Under the pieces are notes generated by a model. It was given only the letters and a program-made list of their open reading frames with translations, did no database searches and was not told where the DNA came from. A DNA stretch of 64,000 nt from Nocardia vaccinii NBRC 15922 (GTDB taxonomy: Bacteria; Actinomycetota; Actinomycetes; Mycobacteriales; Mycobacteriaceae): assembly GCF_001613305.1 (NCBI RefSeq), contig NZ_BDCC01000069.1, positions 1 through 64,000 on the forward strand, given 5' to 3'. Positions 1 to 8,339 of the stretch are shown here, piece after piece (within the stretch, counting starts at the first letter, position 1; every line of letters begins with the position of its first letter). Both the position numbers and the translations under genes were made by a program.

Positions 1-192
1 TGCTTTGAGTCGCAGAGCAGCGACCGGGCAACTTCGAACCGCTTCCTGGACCCGCGATTCATTATCAGTGCTGACCTGCGGCTCCAGTACCGCCAGCGCG
101 CCTTCATCATCAAGCTCGAAGTAAGCCGGTGCCGCAACTTCGCACATGCCGTGTCCTTCGCATTTGACACGATCCAGTACGATCCGCTTCAT
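1..192 (-). CDS. [3Fe-4S] ferredoxin, partial (runs off the left edge)
   Basis: The minus strand reads 64 codons from ATG at 192 to the window edge with no stop. Cys11 and Cys17 lie in a C-x5-C segment with a central His, and Cys55 is followed by Pro. This is the ligand pattern of small [3Fe-4S] ferredoxins that pass electrons to bacterial P450s. The family is about 65-70 residues, so only a few C-terminal residues are missing. The start ATG overlaps the stop of the P450 gene (ATGA), which implies translational coupling and makes it the natural electron donor for that P450. No ferredoxin reductase is seen beside it. Confidence 0.88.
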   Translation of the reverse strand, partial: MKRIVLDRVKCEGHGMCEVAAPAYFELDDEGALAVLEPQVSTDNESRVQEAVRSCPVAALRLKA

Positions 193-1415
193 TCGACCGC
201 CTGCCCAGCGTTGGTGCCGGTCACTGAAGGCATTTCCCCCACAAGTTGGGCCCATACTTCCTTCGGGCGCCTCAGAAGCAGCCCATCGCACTTCTCCCAC
301 GCCGCTCGACGGCCAGCAGCCATGCGCGGATAATGATCCATGAGGGTGTCGATCGCCATATACGCCTCCATGCGGGCTAGCGGCGCCCCGAGGCAACTGT
401 GAATACCGCGCCCAAAGGCGATATGTTGCACAGCAATCAGTCGGGTTATATCGAACTGACGAGCTGTCGGTCCCCAGGCAGCCTCGTCGTGATTGGCTGA
501 TTGGATGCTGAGGTATGCCTTATGACCCGCGGTCACAGGACACCCGCCGATGACGGTGTCCCGTACTACCGATCGGGTCATGAACTGCGCTGGCGAGTCG
601 AATCGTAGAGACTCTTCGATTGCGCTTTTGAGCAACGATCGGTCGGCAACGACGCGCGCCCAGTCATCATGCTCCAAGAGTCGGTAGATGCAATTCGCAA
701 TCAACGCACGGGTTGTGTCCGTCGCAGCCGCGAAGAGCTGCCTCAAGTGCATGACGACCTCGAGGTCTTCCATCTCGCGCTCCCCCGGCGCAGCGAAACA
801 AAGATTGTCCAGGACGTCGTCCCGGCGTTGCTCGGGATGTTCGCGTCGATCGCGCACCACCTGACCCATTAGTTCCATCAGTCTGTGGTATTCCGGCATA
901 CTCGTCTCGGGCGCAGGAACAGCCTCGACCAGCGCGTCCGCCAGGACCTCGACCTCGGACCAGTTCTCCTGGGGAAGGCCGATCATGGAGTACGTCACGG
1001 CCGACGGGATGTGCGATATGTAGTCCTTGTGGAGTTCCACCTCGCCGGCGGGCGGCAGCCCGTTCAGCGCCCTCGCTATGACTCGAGCGACGTGCGGACC
1101 GAGGGATCGCAGCTTCTTGGGAGCCATGCTCCGAAGAAGCCTCGACCGCAGTTCCGTATGCACTGGCGGGTCGAGGTTTGTAATACCAGGAAATAGATGA
1201 TTCCGATCTTCGCGACCAATCGTGAAGTTCCCGCTGTTCGAAAAAGCCGCATTATCCTCAAACACCGCACGGACATCCGTATCAGAGGCCACGACAAACA
1301 GGACATCACTGACTGCGCTAACAGGGCACTCGCGACGCGCGGCTTCGAGAGCGTCGTCGGGATCGGCCAAGTGACCCGCATCGTGTGGGGTAAACGGAGT
1401 CACATTCATACCCAC
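189..1415 (-). CDS. Cytochrome P450
   Basis: A soluble bacterial P450 of 408 residues, the usual length. The I-helix has AAATDTT near residues 229-235 (acid-Thr pair present). The K-helix E-x-x-R is at 268-271. The haem loop FGRGIHSCLG carries the proximal Cys at about 341. It should use O2 and electrons from the overlapping ferredoxin to hydroxylate or oxidise a substrate. GTG at 1415 is chosen because AGGGAG lies 8 nt upstream; ATG at 1409 is an in-frame alternative. The 43-aa ORF upstream ends inside this start, and the aminotransferase and FAD oxidase lie further upstream in the same direction. The substrate is unknown; tailoring of an amino-acid-derived compound is an inference from the neighbours. 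Confidence 0.93.
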   Translation of the reverse strand: MGMNVTPFTPHDAGHLADPDDALEAARRECPVSAVSDVLFVVASDTDVRAVFEDNAAFSNSGNFTIGREDRNHLFPGITNLDPPVHTELRSRLLRSMAPKKLRSLGPHVARVIARALNGLPPAGEVELHKDYISHIPSAVTYSMIGLPQENWSEVEVLADALVEAVPAPETSMPEYHRLMELMGQVVRDRREHPEQRRDDVLDNLCFAAPGEREMEDLEVVMHLRQLFAAATDTTRALIANCIYRLLEHDDWARVVADRSLLKSAIEESLRFDSPAQFMTRSVVRDTVIGGCPVTAGHKAYLSIQSANHDEAAWGPTARQFDITRLIAVQHIAFGRGIHSCLGAPLARMEAYMAIDTLMDHYPRMAAGRRAAWEKCDGLLLRRPKEVWAQLVGEMPSVTGTNAGQAVE

Positions 1416-1537
1416 AGCTCTTGCTCCCTGTTCCCGAGGAGTCGGGCCGAGCCCTTGCAGACAAGGATCATCGGCTTGATCGGATGTTGGTGGACGTCCA
1501 GTTGCTGCGGTTCATCGATGGAGAGTTGTTCGGTCAC
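1406..1537 (-). CDS. Small ORF (43 aa) coupled to the P450 start; possible peptide substrate or accessory protein
   Basis: A GTG start at 1537 follows AAGAAGG at 9-nt spacing. The frame stays open for 43 codons and ends in a TGA that overlaps the P450 start by 10 nt. It sits 42 nt after the aminotransferase stop, so it fills the gap exactly. The product is hydrophilic at the N-terminus (two QQ/DE-rich stretches and HQHP near 16-19), then has a short hydrophobic stretch with one Cys (about 27), and ends in Leu-Trp-Val. It has no signal peptide and no family I recognise. It could be a precursor peptide for the operon enzymes, a small accessory protein, or a leader peptide coupling P450 translation. 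That it is translated is inferred from the ribosome-binding site and the overlap. Confidence 0.5.
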   Translation of the reverse strand: MTEQLSIDEPQQLDVHQHPIKPMILVCKGSARLLGNREQELWV

Positions 1538-1579
1538 GTGTGTTCACCTTCTTGTGAATGCGAATGGGACAGAGGGGAA

Positions 1580-2659
1580 TCAGGGAGTGGTACGTTGAGC
1601 GTTCCGTTGGAGAGCGGCAAGCAACTTCGCGTTCTCGGACGGGGATCCGATAGAGATCCGCAGATGGTTGTGCCAACCTTCTGGCTCGGGTGTCACGGCG
1701 ATATGAGCATCGTGCAGTTTCGCCGTCACGAAGTCTTGGTCAGCGATCCGAATGGAAATGAATCCGGCGTCTGCAAAGACGTCGAGCACATCAGGACACT
1801 CCATGAGGTTTTTCGCCAACCGATCGCGTTCTGCCACGCAGGCATCGATCCTGGACGCGAGTTGTTCGGGTTTGGTCAATTCCGCTGTGGCAGCCTCGGC
1901 GACTAGGCTCGGGATGGGGAAGGGCGGTCGAACCTTACGTACTGCGTCAAGGATGGCAGGTGCTCCGAGTAAAGCTCCGAGCCGCAAATTTGCCATGCCC
2001 AAGCCCTTTGACATCGACCGCACCGAGATCAGGCTGGGGTGGGAGTCCAGCTTGTGGCGGTGTGAAGGTCGAGCGGTGAACTCGGAATAGGTCTCATCGA
2101 TGATTACGACCCCGTCAAAGCGATCCAGCAAGCAGTCCAGGTCGTCGGCGTCCAGACAGGTACTGGTTGGGTTGTTGGGGTCACAAAGGAAAACCCCTTT
2201 CACCGGAAGCGACAGCAAGCGGTCGATATCTAATCGGTCATACCGCGCCCCTCCGAGTGGCACACGATATTGTGCAACGTTGTGCAGTGTTGCGAGTCGC
2301 TCGAAGAAGCCAAAGCTCGGCCAAGTGACCGCCACGGCATCCTTCCCTGGTTCAAAAAGCGCCCGCAGTACGAGATCAAGCGCTTCCGTGGCACCACGAG
2401 TGATCACCGCATCCGCTTCTGAGGGATGGCGTCCGTTGCTTTCGGTGGTGATGTCGCCCGTCTGTTGAAAAGTGGTTGGATCGAGAATTTCCAGTGCGCT
2501 CAGATACAAGGGGGCAAGGAAATCTGGTGAGTGCTCAGGGTAGCGGCGATACTGTCCACCGAAAGGATTCTCATTGAATCGAAGGTTGATAAATCCAGAG
2601 TTTTCAGGGCGTTCTCCCGAAGGGCCCGGCAATCCCCAGGGCTGAATGCATTCTCGCAC
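1580..2659 (-). CDS. PLP-dependent class I/II aminotransferase (HisC/CobD-like)
   Basis: A fold-type I aminotransferase of 359 residues, typical of the histidinol-phosphate aminotransferase/CobD group. Visible motifs are a substrate-binding N-E-N-P-F near the N-terminus, CDPNNPT, the PLP-ring Asp in IDETYSEF, and SMSKGLG with the Schiff-base Lys, followed by an NLRLG arginine/phosphate segment. GTG at 2659 is preceded by AAAGG. It follows the FAD oxidase by 26 nt and precedes the 43-aa ORF. With an amino-acid oxidase and a P450 in one operon, it probably transaminates an amino acid or keto acid for a small specialised pathway. It is unlikely to be the housekeeping HisC, because no his genes are near. 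Confidence 0.87.
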   Translation of the reverse strand: MRECIQPWGLPGPSGERPENSGFINLRFNENPFGGQYRRYPEHSPDFLAPLYLSALEILDPTTFQQTGDITTESNGRHPSEADAVITRGATEALDLVLRALFEPGKDAVAVTWPSFGFFERLATLHNVAQYRVPLGGARYDRLDIDRLLSLPVKGVFLCDPNNPTSTCLDADDLDCLLDRFDGVVIIDETYSEFTARPSHRHKLDSHPSLISVRSMSKGLGMANLRLGALLGAPAILDAVRKVRPPFPIPSLVAEAATAELTKPEQLASRIDACVAERDRLAKNLMECPDVLDVFADAGFISIRIADQDFVTAKLHDAHIAVTPEPEGWHNHLRISIGSPSENAKLLAALQRNAQRTTP

Positions 2660-2685
2660 TGGTCCGACACCTTTACGAGGAGGGG

Positions 2686-4185
2686 CTACACTACCGTAGC
2701 CTGTGCAGGTTTCTGGTGATAAGCACGCGCTGCATGGAGGTAAAGACGCAAGTCAGCTAAACCGTCCGAGGCGGTAAGACCCTGGAGAGGCATGACGATG
2801 TCCGGAGGCAGAGCAACGAGCTCATCCAACTGTTCGTGAACTCGCCGAGCCCTCTGCTTCGAGTGTTGAGCGACCGTTTCGCTGTCGAGCCAAAAGGGGA
2901 GGCTCAGGCCGTATTCGTAGGAGCCATCCACTTCGTGCGCAGTGAATTCCGCGATGGCTTCCTCGACGGTCATTGTCTGGATCGGCGGGCGCTTCGGAGT
3001 GAACCAGTCGAAGCCTGGGTTGGTGGTGACCTGGTTCAGGACAGTATCGGTGACGTGGCGGGCGATGACCGGTGAGCAGTGGAAGCCGTCCCGATAGGTT
3101 CCGGTGGCGAAGTGGAGCCCACGGAGGCTGCTCTCACCGATCATGGGGAAGCAGTCCAGGGGCATCGGGCGCGCTCCGTGCAGCCAGTGGGTGATGTGCG
3201 AGGACGCGATCTTCTGGTCGATCTGCTCGCACATCTGGTACAGGAACGCCTGGCAGTCGCCGAGCCCGGGCCCGTGTGCCGGATCGAGAGTAACCATGTT
3301 GTTGGCGCCGAGATACTGCCGACCTTCTCCGGCCAAGGGCACGAGGTGCAGGCCGCATGATCCAGCGCGAATGGGTGTGCGCAGTACCTCGCGGGCGGTG
3401 TGGGGGGCAGTGCGCTGGGTGAGCAGAGCCAGACCGTTGCCGTGCAGCATGGGTGGGGTCTCGCCGGGAGGCAGGACGCTGTCGGCGAGAGCGCTGCTCG
3501 TACTTCCCGCCGCGAGGATGACGGTGCCGGCACTGAGCGTGCTGCCATCGGCGAACTGCACGCCGGCGACTGTGTCCGCGTCGGCTAGGAGGGCCTGTAC
3601 CGTGGTGGGAACAATGTGGACGCCGTGACGGCGTGCTGCCGCCTCCAGTGCGGCGAGGACGGCCCGCGCGTCGATAGCACCTTCGCGATGCAGGTGCACG
3701 GCCTGAGAGGGGCGTGCACCGGGGCTGGGCTCCAGACCCTCGATGTCCTGGGGGTCGACCTGCTCGTGCGGCTCGTTGTACTCGATGAGCGCTGTGCGCA
3801 TGGCCTGGAAGTTATCCTGGGCGATGTGCCCCGACCTGCTGCTGAGCAGCACGAACGTGCCCCCTGTTCGCGAGGTGCGCAGCGCCGCGGCGTCGTCCCC
3901 GACGTCGTCGCAGAGTCTGTCCAGCCACGCGGGCCACTCGTCGAGCGCTTGGCGTGCGATGGCGAATTTGGCTTCGGCAGCGGGATGTTGATGGGTGTAC
4001 TTTGTCACTTCGGCGAAGCAATTCAGCATCGCGCCAGCTGCCATGGATGCTGCGAGGGTCCGTCCCGGAGGGCCGATTACCGCAATTTTGATCTTCGGTG
4101 CCCGGCGTGCGATTTCTACGGCGATCGACAGTCCAAGTACGCCGTTCCCTACGACGGCGATATCCATACTATGTTGAGCGACCAT
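2686..4185 (-). CDS. FAD-dependent oxidoreductase of the D-amino-acid/glycine oxidase (DAO, ThiO-like) family
   Basis: The 499-residue protein begins with a Rossmann dinucleotide motif (VVGNGVLGLS, near residues 11-20). It has the central AAGS(T) segment and a C-terminal GTYRDG FAD-binding stretch seen in DAO-family oxidases. The family oxidises primary or secondary amines of amino acids to imines with O2. At 499 residues it is longer than ThiO (about 370); the last 110 residues are an extension of unknown role. ATG 4185 has GGGAG upstream. It is the first gene of the operon that runs through the aminotransferase, small ORF, P450 and ferredoxin. The exact substrate cannot be read from sequence. 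Confidence 0.85.
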   Translation of the reverse strand: MVAQHSMDIAVVGNGVLGLSIAVEIARRAPKIKIAVIGPPGRTLAASMAAGAMLNCFAEVTKYTHQHPAAEAKFAIARQALDEWPAWLDRLCDDVGDDAAALRTSRTGGTFVLLSSRSGHIAQDNFQAMRTALIEYNEPHEQVDPQDIEGLEPSPGARPSQAVHLHREGAIDARAVLAALEAAARRHGVHIVPTTVQALLADADTVAGVQFADGSTLSAGTVILAAGSTSSALADSVLPPGETPPMLHGNGLALLTQRTAPHTAREVLRTPIRAGSCGLHLVPLAGEGRQYLGANNMVTLDPAHGPGLGDCQAFLYQMCEQIDQKIASSHITHWLHGARPMPLDCFPMIGESSLRGLHFATGTYRDGFHCSPVIARHVTDTVLNQVTTNPGFDWFTPKRPPIQTMTVEEAIAEFTAHEVDGSYEYGLSLPFWLDSETVAQHSKQRARRVHEQLDELVALPPDIVMPLQGLTASDGLADLRLYLHAARAYHQKPAQATVV

Positions 4186-6111
4186 GAGGCATCTCCCGGA
4201 AATAATAGAACGACAGAATCAATAGTGGTAGAACATCAGAATCAAACTGCCCCGAAAGGCGCCTCAACGCTGCACGCATCGAACCCGTCCAGGTCGCGCA
4301 ACTCACTCGCCAGTCCGGTCGCAACTATTTGAAAGATGTCATTGCGGGTACTACAGTCGTTACCCGTCGGAAGGGTCGAGTGCTTGGTCTGCTGCGACGA
4401 AGATGGGCGGCAGCACTTGTTCACCAGGGCCGGGCATGCCCAGCCGGCTCACCGCACGACAACTACCGAACAGATCGAGGGATCATCCACGCGACTCATT
4501 CTCTGCGGACGGGATACCTCTGCCGCCATCTCGCGCTGGGGACTGGGCTGAGACCTTCCGTGCACCGATGGTATGTCGACTTGCCCCGTCAGGCAGAGAC
4601 GAACTCTCGTCTCTGCCCCGAGGGCAGCAATGTGGAGTCGAGTACATCCCGGACCGCGACGAGAGACTGCAGCCCAGCCAGCAGACCCGCAAGAAGTTCC
4701 CGATTTGAACACAATTTCGAACGAGGACTCCGTGAGGGGATGTCATCCGGAAACTGCGGCCCCATTCCGGAAGTCAATAGAATAACCATGTTGTACCGTT
4801 TCGCCGGATTGATTTTCACGATGAATCGCAACTGCTAGACCCAATCGCGCCTACACCGAATATAGTGTCAGATTATTTTTCCGTATGCTTCTCATCCAGT
4901 GCCCACTTTTTTGTCGGTCCGTGCCACGTCACCGGAGTCGGCGGTGGTTCCGGCTATCGAGGGTGGACAACGCGGTAGCCTGGTACTCCCCGGGGTGACG
5001 CACCAAAGACCGCGCGGAGCATTCAACTGAACTTCGTGGCATCGACTATCCCCCAGCGCTCCGCGATCGCGCTGATCGACTGGTGACGAAACCTTGGATT
5101 GGCCGGTACGCGCCGGGTACACCCTTCAGCCGTCGCCCTTCTGATCGGGTCGGTAACCGTGAGGGCCCTTCACTCGGACAGGCGATGCGACAGGCGGACC
5201 GAAGCGCTGTGCGCAGTGGTGATCGTCGCAGAAGTCATCCCGGGATCAGCCGCGTTCGCCTCGACGAAACGCCGAATCCTGGCGATCGGCACCGACATCC
5301 GGCCGCTGGACCTGGCCCGTCCTCGTCGTGTTACGCCAGCCCACCCGTAAGCGGCAAGGTGCTGGTTGCGCGTCGTGCAAGCACCACCACAGCAGGCGGT
5401 ACCGATATGATTGCCGGCACTTCGAGACGTTGCCAATTCCGTTGTCGCCCAGCACCCCGACTCGGCTCGGGGATATTTCACGCGGCGTCATCTTGTACCA
5501 GCGGCACGCACTCGACCAACCGGATTGATGGCAATCAATCAGCAACTCTTGGGGTGGCGGCTCGATCGTTATCTGGAAAGCGGCTCCCCAGATGCGCAGT
5601 GACGGACTGTGTGCACCGTCAATCGACGAGTGCCCAGATGAGTGACCACGTGGCTGCCGCATCGAGAGAAGGCATCACACTATCCGAACCATCAAGTTGG
5701 AGTGCGCAATTCGATGCTTACTCCATTTTCGATACCTGACTTCGGTAAGCTTGCCGAAACCGTCGGAACCGGCTAGCCTTACCGCTGTAACGAGACTTCG
5801 CTAGCCAGGCGTCGACCTGCGGCAGTCCGAACCGACCGGCCGAAGTCGTCCGATGGGCCGTGATATGTCACCTGCGACAATACTCTGGTAATGCGACAGC
5901 AAACACACGACACCCCGCATGCGGCATCCAGAAGACGGCGGCGAACGCGGATCATCAGCACGGTGGGTGCGACATGATCTATCCGCAGGTGCGGAGCGAA
6001 AGGGAAATCGGGTATTTATGGGATTTTCCGAAGGTCCCACCGATCGCAAGTTTGCAGACCCATACCAAAACCAAAATTCTGCCGCCCCTTTCGGGACCAA
6101 CATAGCGAGAT
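4186..6111. other. Gene-poor 1.9-kb interval between the FAD-oxidase operon and the AraC gene
   Basis: Many short overlapping ORFs exist in all frames, but none has a recognisable domain, consistent codon usage or a credible ribosome-binding site. I call no gene. AT-rich stretches near 4850-4890 and 6030-6100 may hold promoters for the flanking genes. A near-perfect palindrome (TTCGGTAAG/CTTGCCGAA, one mismatch) lies at 5741-5758 and could be an operator. The interval may be a decayed gene; a few open stretches around 4910-5350 read like broken coding sequence, but I cannot name them. Confidence 0.5.
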
Positions 6112-7083
6112 GTGATGAGATTCGATAACACTTCGCAAGAGTATGACGAGCTTTGCACCGTCATCGAAAGTAACGATGTGGATGAGTGGCGCGAAAAGAC
6201 AGAACGATTGTTCGGGCCGCTGTATTGCAATAGCCATGCAGCGGCCAGGCAGAAATTCCGTGTCGTCGCCCGCCGTGCAGATGCGAATCTGAATATCAGC
6301 ATGCTGTCGAGCCCTGTCGAGGTTGAGCGGCAGCGAAAGCATCGAGACGTGCATGAGATGCAGTCATGGAAGATATGCTATGTTATTCGCGGAGTTACAA
6401 TAGTAGAGCAGGGACACGGGATGACTACCCTTAACGCTGGGGATATGTGCGTCTACGATATGGACGGCGAATACAGTCTACACTCCCCCGGGGGGACAAG
6501 TCTCGCATTATTAATCGTTCCCAAGGAAACGCTCTGCTTGCCTATCGGGCAGGTTCACCGGATAACCGGGAGGAAAATTACCGGGAAGTCTGATATTACG
6601 AGCTCCCTCGCCACACTGTTGCGCTCAATTGCGAAAGATCTCGAGCAGTTCGACGAAATATCGCTTTTCTGCGTAAACCGAGCTATCCGTCCGCTCCTCT
6701 CGGCCATACTACGCGAAAACTTGGGAGACGATTTTCAGCTCACCGGGACCAAAGTCGAACTCATCGCTACTGTTCGGTATTTCATCAGTAAAAACCTCGC
6801 CGACCCTGCACTCGATCCCGCATCAATCGCGGCGGCACTACACATGTCGGTACGAAATTTGCATCGAATATTCAACGAGGCAGATACCAGCATCTCCCGA
6901 GAAATACGGACCCAGCGCCTTCGCCGATTCGCGGAATGCCTCCGTAACCCGACCTTGCGCAATGAGAATATCGGCGTTCTAGCATCCCAGTGGGGGATTT
7001 TCGGCGCGTCGAAGTTATCGCGTCAATTCAGAATGGAATATGGCATGTCGCCTAGAGAGTATCGAGAAATGCACCGCAGCTGA
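6112..7083 (+). CDS. AraC family transcriptional regulator
   Basis: 323 residues: an N-terminal AraC-binding-like (NphR/FeaR type) sensory domain (about 30-190) and a C-terminal double helix-turn-helix (about 225-320) ending in the typical F-R-x-x-Y-G-M-S-P-R-E-Y. It is probably an effector-responsive activator. GTG 6112 and ATG 6115 are both possible; a weak AGCGAG precedes them. The gene is visibly richer in A/T than the catabolic genes to the right, which hints at separate acquisition. It points away from the oxidase-P450 operon, 1.9 kb off, and is the nearest candidate regulator of it. Control of that operon is an inference. Confidence 0.9.
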   Translation: MMRFDNTSQEYDELCTVIESNDVDEWREKTERLFGPLYCNSHAAARQKFRVVARRADANLNISMLSSPVEVERQRKHRDVHEMQSWKICYVIRGVTIVEQGHGMTTLNAGDMCVYDMDGEYSLHSPGGTSLALLIVPKETLCLPIGQVHRITGRKITGKSDITSSLATLLRSIAKDLEQFDEISLFCVNRAIRPLLSAILRENLGDDFQLTGTKVELIATVRYFISKNLADPALDPASIAAALHMSVRNLHRIFNEADTSISREIRTQRLRRFAECLRNPTLRNENIGVLASQWGIFGASKLSRQFRMEYGMSPREYREMHRS

Positions 7084-7169
7084 ACAAGATTTCCCGATGA
7101 TTCTTTGCTCTGCCTGTATACCGTCCTGCTACGAAGCCCTGTCAATCCCCTCGAAGTGTGGAGGCTCCT

Positions 7170-7409
7170 TTATGCAGCCTGGTCTCCTGACAGGGCCGCT
7201 GCCGAGGCCGCTCGGACGGCGGCCATGTGGGTCTCGTAGTTGATGGGTGACACTCCGCCGCACAGGCTGTGGCGGCGGGTCGGGTTGTAGAAGCTGGTGA
7301 TCCAGGTGACGATCCGCAGCGCGGCTTCGGCGCGGGTGCGGAAGCGGTGCCAGTTCACGAACTCGACCTTCAGGGTGGAGTTGAACGATTCGGCGGGGGA
7401 GTTGTCCAC
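7170..7409 (-). pseudogene. IS3-family transposase (OrfB) C-terminal fragment
   Basis: 79 codons match the end of an IS3-family integrase-core transposase: D-N-S-P-A-E-S-F, then a K-x-E stretch and Y-N-P-x-R-R-H-S, a hallmark of the rve catalytic region. Everything before the DNSPAES segment is missing. The fragment abuts the broken 3' end of an IS701-type transposase at about 7410, so a deletion or recombination joined two insertion-sequence remnants. It is not expected to be functional. Confidence 0.85.
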
Positions 7410-8296
7410 TTACTGTCGGGAGTCAACGAGCGACGCGCCAACAACCAATGCCCGCGCCCGCGTTTCCAGGTCCCGTCGATCTGCCGGTACGCCCAGTCGT
7501 ATTCGCGTGGCCCGTGCGCGCCGGCGCCGACCGACAACCGCTGCCACCGGCTCGCGGGCAGCTCCGCGATCAGTGTCTCGGCGCGCGCGGTGCGGTCGGC
7601 GCGGGTGGTCAGCGCGTGGTCACAGCGGGTGGCCATCACATACGACACACCGTGACCCTCGAGCCACTCGCGCAGGTACCCGGCCTGACCATAGGCCTCG
7701 TCGGCGGTGAACCACGAAAACGGCACCCCCGCCGCCAGCGCCCGTTCGAGCATGGCGATGGCCTGACGCGGCTTGGTCGCGAACTCGACCTCGTCGGGGA
7801 TACCCGCGTCCCGGCACCGGTCGCGGTCATCGATCCAGGACTGCGGAACATACAGCTCTCGGTCGATCAGCGCATGCCCGCGTGGCGATGCATAGGCCAG
7901 GAACGTGCCGATCTGACAATTCTCGGTGCGCCCGGCCGTGCCCGAGTACTGCCGCTGCACCCCTGCCGAACGCCTGCCCTTCTTGAGGAAACCCGTTTCG
8001 TCGCAGATCAACACCCCCTCGGGATCACCCAGATGCTCGACCACATACGCGCGCACGTCGTCGCGGACCCCGTCCACATCCCACCCACCCGTACGCAACA
8101 GCCGCTGAATCCCATCCGGGCACACCGCACCGGCATGCTCGGACACCGTCCACCCGTTCTTGCGCTCCAGACCCGCCACCAGGCCCGACACATACTCCCG
8201 CGCCCGCGCCCGCGGCTCCACACGCCCGAACCGGCCCCCGATCCGCGACATCAACGAATCCAACTCGGCCACAACACGATCCAACACCACACGCAA
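7410..8296 (-). pseudogene. IS701-family transposase, 3'-truncated
   Basis: About 296 residues align with the transposase at 8354-9669. Shared blocks are KNGW, the PDG-Q-LL block, the first catalytic region CDETGFLKKG, Q-R-Q-Y-S-G-T-A-G-R, and the second region FTADEAYG. The match stops after L-T-P-D-S-K at about 7410, where the reading runs into the IS3 fragment and a chance stop at 7370. The region with the third acidic residue is missing, so it should be inactive. TTG 8296 or GTG 8290 would have been the start. Confidence 0.8.
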
Positions 8297-8335
8297 GATC
8301 TACCAGAACCCCACCACCGAAACGCCGTTGCAGTA
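7410..8335 (-). mobile_element. Truncated IS701-type element (older copy)
   Basis: The right-hand end is kept: the element appears to start TACTGCAACGGCG reading inward from 8335 and is bordered by CTAG (8336-8339). The other end is lost at about 7410, where the IS3 remnant begins. Its transposase gene is a distinct relative of the complete copy to the right, not a recent duplicate. The boundary at 8335 is inferred from the CTAG target typical of IS701 elements. Confidence 0.6.
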
Positions 8336-8339
8336 CTAG

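Noticed and set aside
5083..5739. 218-codon plus-strand frame in the 4.2-6.1 kb gap
   Set aside because: No domain, Arg/Ser-rich composition, no ribosome-binding site, and overlapping frames look equally good.
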